Shown: one piece after another, positions 32,507 through 33,820 of the stretch
Layout of the letters: each line of letters begins with the position of its first letter
How positions within the stretch are numbered: the stretch's first letter is position 1
From: JASEHD01 sp964471945
GTDB taxonomy: Bacteria > Bacteroidota > Ignavibacteria > UBA10030 > SZUA-254
Assembly: GCA_964471945.1 (NCBI GenBank)
Contig: CAYYIJ010000016.1
Span: forward strand, 1-33,820
DNA length: 33,820 nucleotides
Reading direction: 5' to 3'
Notes under the pieces: model-generated
Told to the model about the DNA's origin: nothing
Seen by the model: only the letters and a program-made list of their open reading frames with translations
The model's database searches: none
Made by a program: the position numbers and the translations under genes

Positions 32507-33820
32507 TTGTTTAATGAAAACATAAATACTGGTATTCCTGAATCTCAAAACAAGTGGAGATGGAAAAATTCACATCAATCCAGGTGCATTAAAATTTTCC
32601 TCGATCAATCTGATCGCTTGGCAATTACATTCCCTTATAACGAAAAATATATTCAAGAGTTGAAACAAATTCCTGGACATAGATGGCATCCCGAATCAAG
32701 ACAATGGAGCTTCCCGAATAATAAAAATACCTTAGATAAGGTTCTAGAAGTATTTGATCATAAGAAAATAGAAATTGATCCAGCACTTACAAAACAGTTC
32801 CCGACTATTATAGAACCGACTGTAACAAAGATTGGTAACATACATGACGAAGAAGTTATAGGAGAGCTTAAAAAAGAATTACGGCTGCGGAATTCACCCC
32901 GTGAGATAAATTTCCACAACAAAGTGAAAGATATTCATGAACAAGACTCAATACTATTATGTTTATGTTTTACAATCTCTTGTAGATGGATATTTCTATG
33001 TTGGATATACAACAAACCTACTCAAGAGATTGCAAGAACACGCCAGCGGAAAAGTTTCTTCTACAAAAAGGAGAATTCCTTTAATTCTTGTTTATTGGGA
33101 AGGATGTCTAAATCAAAAGGATGCGACGAGCAGAGAGAAATATCTCAAAACTGCCTGGGGAAAACGATATATAAAGAACAGAATAAAAAACTATCTCACG
33201 GGGTAAACAGTCACAAGACAATCAAATCATATAAGAGTAGTATAAGATCATTTTTGCAATTCATACATCCACAACATCCTAAAGACATTACACCAGATGA
33301 AATCAGGACTTATCTTTTGCATCTCATTGAAGATAAAAATTTTTCATCAGGAACCGTGAATCAGGTATTTAACGCTTTGCGGTTTTATTATGTTGAAATG
33401 CTAAAGATGACATTTAAAATTGGTGATATCCATAGACCCAAGAAAGAAAAGAAATTACCCGATATATTAAATGAAGACGAAGTGATACGGATATTTCAAT
33501 CGGTGAAGAATTTTAAACACCGGCTTATGCTGATGATGGCTTATGCATGTGGATTAAGAGTGAGTGAAGTTGTAAATTTACGGATAGAAGATATTGATGC
33601 CGAACGTGAGTTGATACACATTCGTGGTGCGAAAGGTAAAAAAGACCGTTACACTCCATTATCTGAAGCTCTATTGAAACCATTACATGTTTACTGGCAG
33701 GCATATAATCTTGGTAAAAGTGGATGGCTGTTTCCAAGTGGTAATAAAGATGATAAACACTTATCTGTTAGAAGCATTCAAGCTGTATTTGAGCGGGCTG
33801 TTGATTCTGCTGGTATTGGC
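32507..33820 (+). CDS. Tyrosine recombinase/integrase, partial at right edge, containing a GIY-YIG insertion
   Basis: The frame is open without a stop from 32507 to the window end (438 codons). Residues about 25-95 form an N-terminal domain (RLAITFPYNEKYIQEL, RWHPESRQWSFP) seen ahead of some integrases. Then come LKKELRLRN and a 103-codon interruption. The SAM-like core-binding domain (SHKTIKSYKSSIRSFLQF) follows, then the catalytic domain with LMMAYACGLRVSEVVNLRIEDID (given as LMMAYACGLRV and SEVVNLRIEDID; catalytic Arg) and GAKGKKDRYTPLS (Lys). The HxxR and Tyr motifs lie beyond the edge. The TTG start is the only good in-frame one, because the ATG at 32514 is out of frame and closes after three codons. 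The interruption carries its own GIY-YIG gene in another frame. Confidence 0.82.
   Translation, partial: MFNENINTGIPESQNKWRWKNSHQSRCIKIFLDQSDRLAITFPYNEKYIQELKQIPGHRWHPESRQWSFPNNKNTLDKVLEVFDHKKIEIDPALTKQFPTIIEPTVTKIGNIHDEEVIGELKKELRLRNSPREINFHNKVKDIHEQDSILLCLCFTISCRWIFLCWIYNKPTQEIARTRQRKSFFYKKENSFNSCLLGRMSKSKGCDEQREISQNCLGKTIYKEQNKKLSHGVNSHKTIKSYKSSIRSFLQFIHPQHPKDITPDEIRTYLLHLIEDKNFSSGTVNQVFNALRFYYVEMLKMTFKIGDIHRPKKEKKLPDILNEDEVIRIFQSVKNFKHRLMLMMAYACGLRVSEVVNLRIEDIDAERELIHIRGAKGKKDRYTPLSEALLKPLHVYWQAYNLGKSGWLFPSGNKDDKHLSVRSIQAVFERAVDSAGIG
32896..32908 (+). repeat. Left terminal inverted repeat of the GIY-YIG element
   Basis: ACCCCGTGAGATA, the exact reverse complement of 33192-33204. It lies in the recombinase gene directly after the codons for LRLRN. 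Confidence 0.75.
32937..33206 (+). CDS. GIY-YIG nuclease, nested out of frame in the recombinase gene
   Basis: The 89-residue protein is a minimal stand-alone GIY-YIG nuclease of the YhbQ/UvrC-N-like type. The GIY equivalent is V9-Y10-V11 and the YIG equivalent is Y21-V22-G23 (YFYVGYT). The catalytic Arg is R31 in KRLQEH and the metal-binding Glu is E67 in REKYLKTAWGKRYIKNR. The end is KNYLTG. All catalytic positions are filled, so it is probably active. It starts at ATG 32937, 28 bases inside the left inverted repeat, and runs one codon position out of phase with the surrounding recombinase frame. Its stop codon (33204-33206) straddles the right inverted repeat. Other members of this group are free-standing genes of unclear function. 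Confidence 0.88.
   Translation: MNKTQYYYVYVLQSLVDGYFYVGYTTNLLKRLQEHASGKVSSTKRRIPLILVYWEGCLNQKDATSREKYLKTAWGKRYIKNRIKNYLTG
33192..33204 (-). repeat. Right terminal inverted repeat of the GIY-YIG element
   Basis: TATCTCACGGGGT on the + strand, the exact reverse complement of 32896-32908. It encodes the last residues of the nuclease and leads into its TAA stop. Confidence 0.75.

Larger units (their letters stand above)
32896..33204 (+). mobile_element. 309-bp GIY-YIG element bounded by 13-bp inverted repeats
   Basis: ACCCCGTGAGATA (32896-32908) recurs as its exact reverse complement at 33192-33204. Between them lies a complete GIY-YIG gene. The 309-bp length is a multiple of three. Homology to integrases stops near the left repeat (LKKELRLRN) and resumes immediately after the right one (NSHKTIKSYKS), which indicates insertion into an existing gene. 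I see no target-site duplication. The right repeat overlaps the last codons of the nuclease gene and the first base of its stop codon. It is not a known IS type that I recognise. Confidence 0.7.

Noticed and set aside
32514..32525. ATG at 32514 as start of the terminal recombinase
   Set aside because: It is out of frame with the conserved sequence and meets a stop after three codons.
32896..33204. Intein or group I/II intron explanation for the recombinase interruption
   Set aside because: No splicing-domain motifs or intron core were seen in 309 bases. It is kept only as a point to test.
33192..33204. Right inverted repeat as part of a rho-independent terminator
   Set aside because: Its partner is about 280 bases away and no U-run follows.

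Overview
The window is A+T-rich and gene-dense, with almost every gene on the + strand. It looks like chromosome from a member of the Bacteroidota/Ignavibacteria (FCB) assemblage. The evidence is a C-terminal type IX secretion sorting domain with the YPNPFNP signature, a TonB-dependent receptor with an N-terminal carboxypeptidase-regulatory-like domain, a YbeY whose third metal-ligand His is replaced by Asp as I recall for Bacteroidota, a PspC mini-protein, and frequent 4-nt gene overlaps. Promoter-like sites combine TTGACA-type -35 boxes with TA-rich -10 boxes. No rRNA, tRNA or CRISPR array was found.

Layout. 1-2255: scpA-scpB (condensin accessory proteins) and an RluB/RsuA-type pseudouridine synthase. 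2295-3542 (minus): acetate kinase. 3668-4031: PspC-domain protein plus a 46-residue membrane peptide. 4042-8245: two secreted metallopeptidases (M64 and M14) separated by a RAYT-type transposase relic, with a matching REP hairpin upstream and a second copy inside the gene. 8484-10595: Asp-box repeat protein with a T9SS sorting tail. 10675-15339: lysS, TonB-dependent receptor and a small membrane-anchored protein. 15361-19595: family 2 glycosyltransferase, S41 C-terminal processing protease, DUF3108 protein and an MBL-fold hydrolase. 19831-24240: cold-shock protein, an unrecognised protein, ybeY, topA and a XerC/D-type recombinase. 24263-27001: hpf, hprK, an M23 peptidase and a DUF2795 protein, closed by a clear terminator. 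27013-32313: a BamA/Omp85-type protein, the DNA polymerase III delta-prime subunit and metG.

The most interesting part is the last 1.3 kb. A second tyrosine recombinase gene (TTG start near 32507, running off the right edge) is split in homology by a 309-bp segment bounded by 13-bp perfect inverted repeats (32896-32908 and 33192-33204). This segment encodes a complete 89-residue GIY-YIG nuclease in a different frame. Its length is a multiple of three, and the recombinase frame stays open through all of it. The same DNA is therefore open in two frames and the recombinase could still be made as one polypeptide. I read this as a tiny TIR-bounded GIY-YIG element that inserts translatably into a host gene, and I know of no named element that matches it.

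Two other repeat systems stand out. One is a REP/RAYT pair with a GTAG head tetranucleotide. The other is a roughly 150-bp palindromic element with 17-bp terminal inverted repeats in the probable leader of the cold-shock gene, with a decayed relative directly after the M14 peptidase gene.
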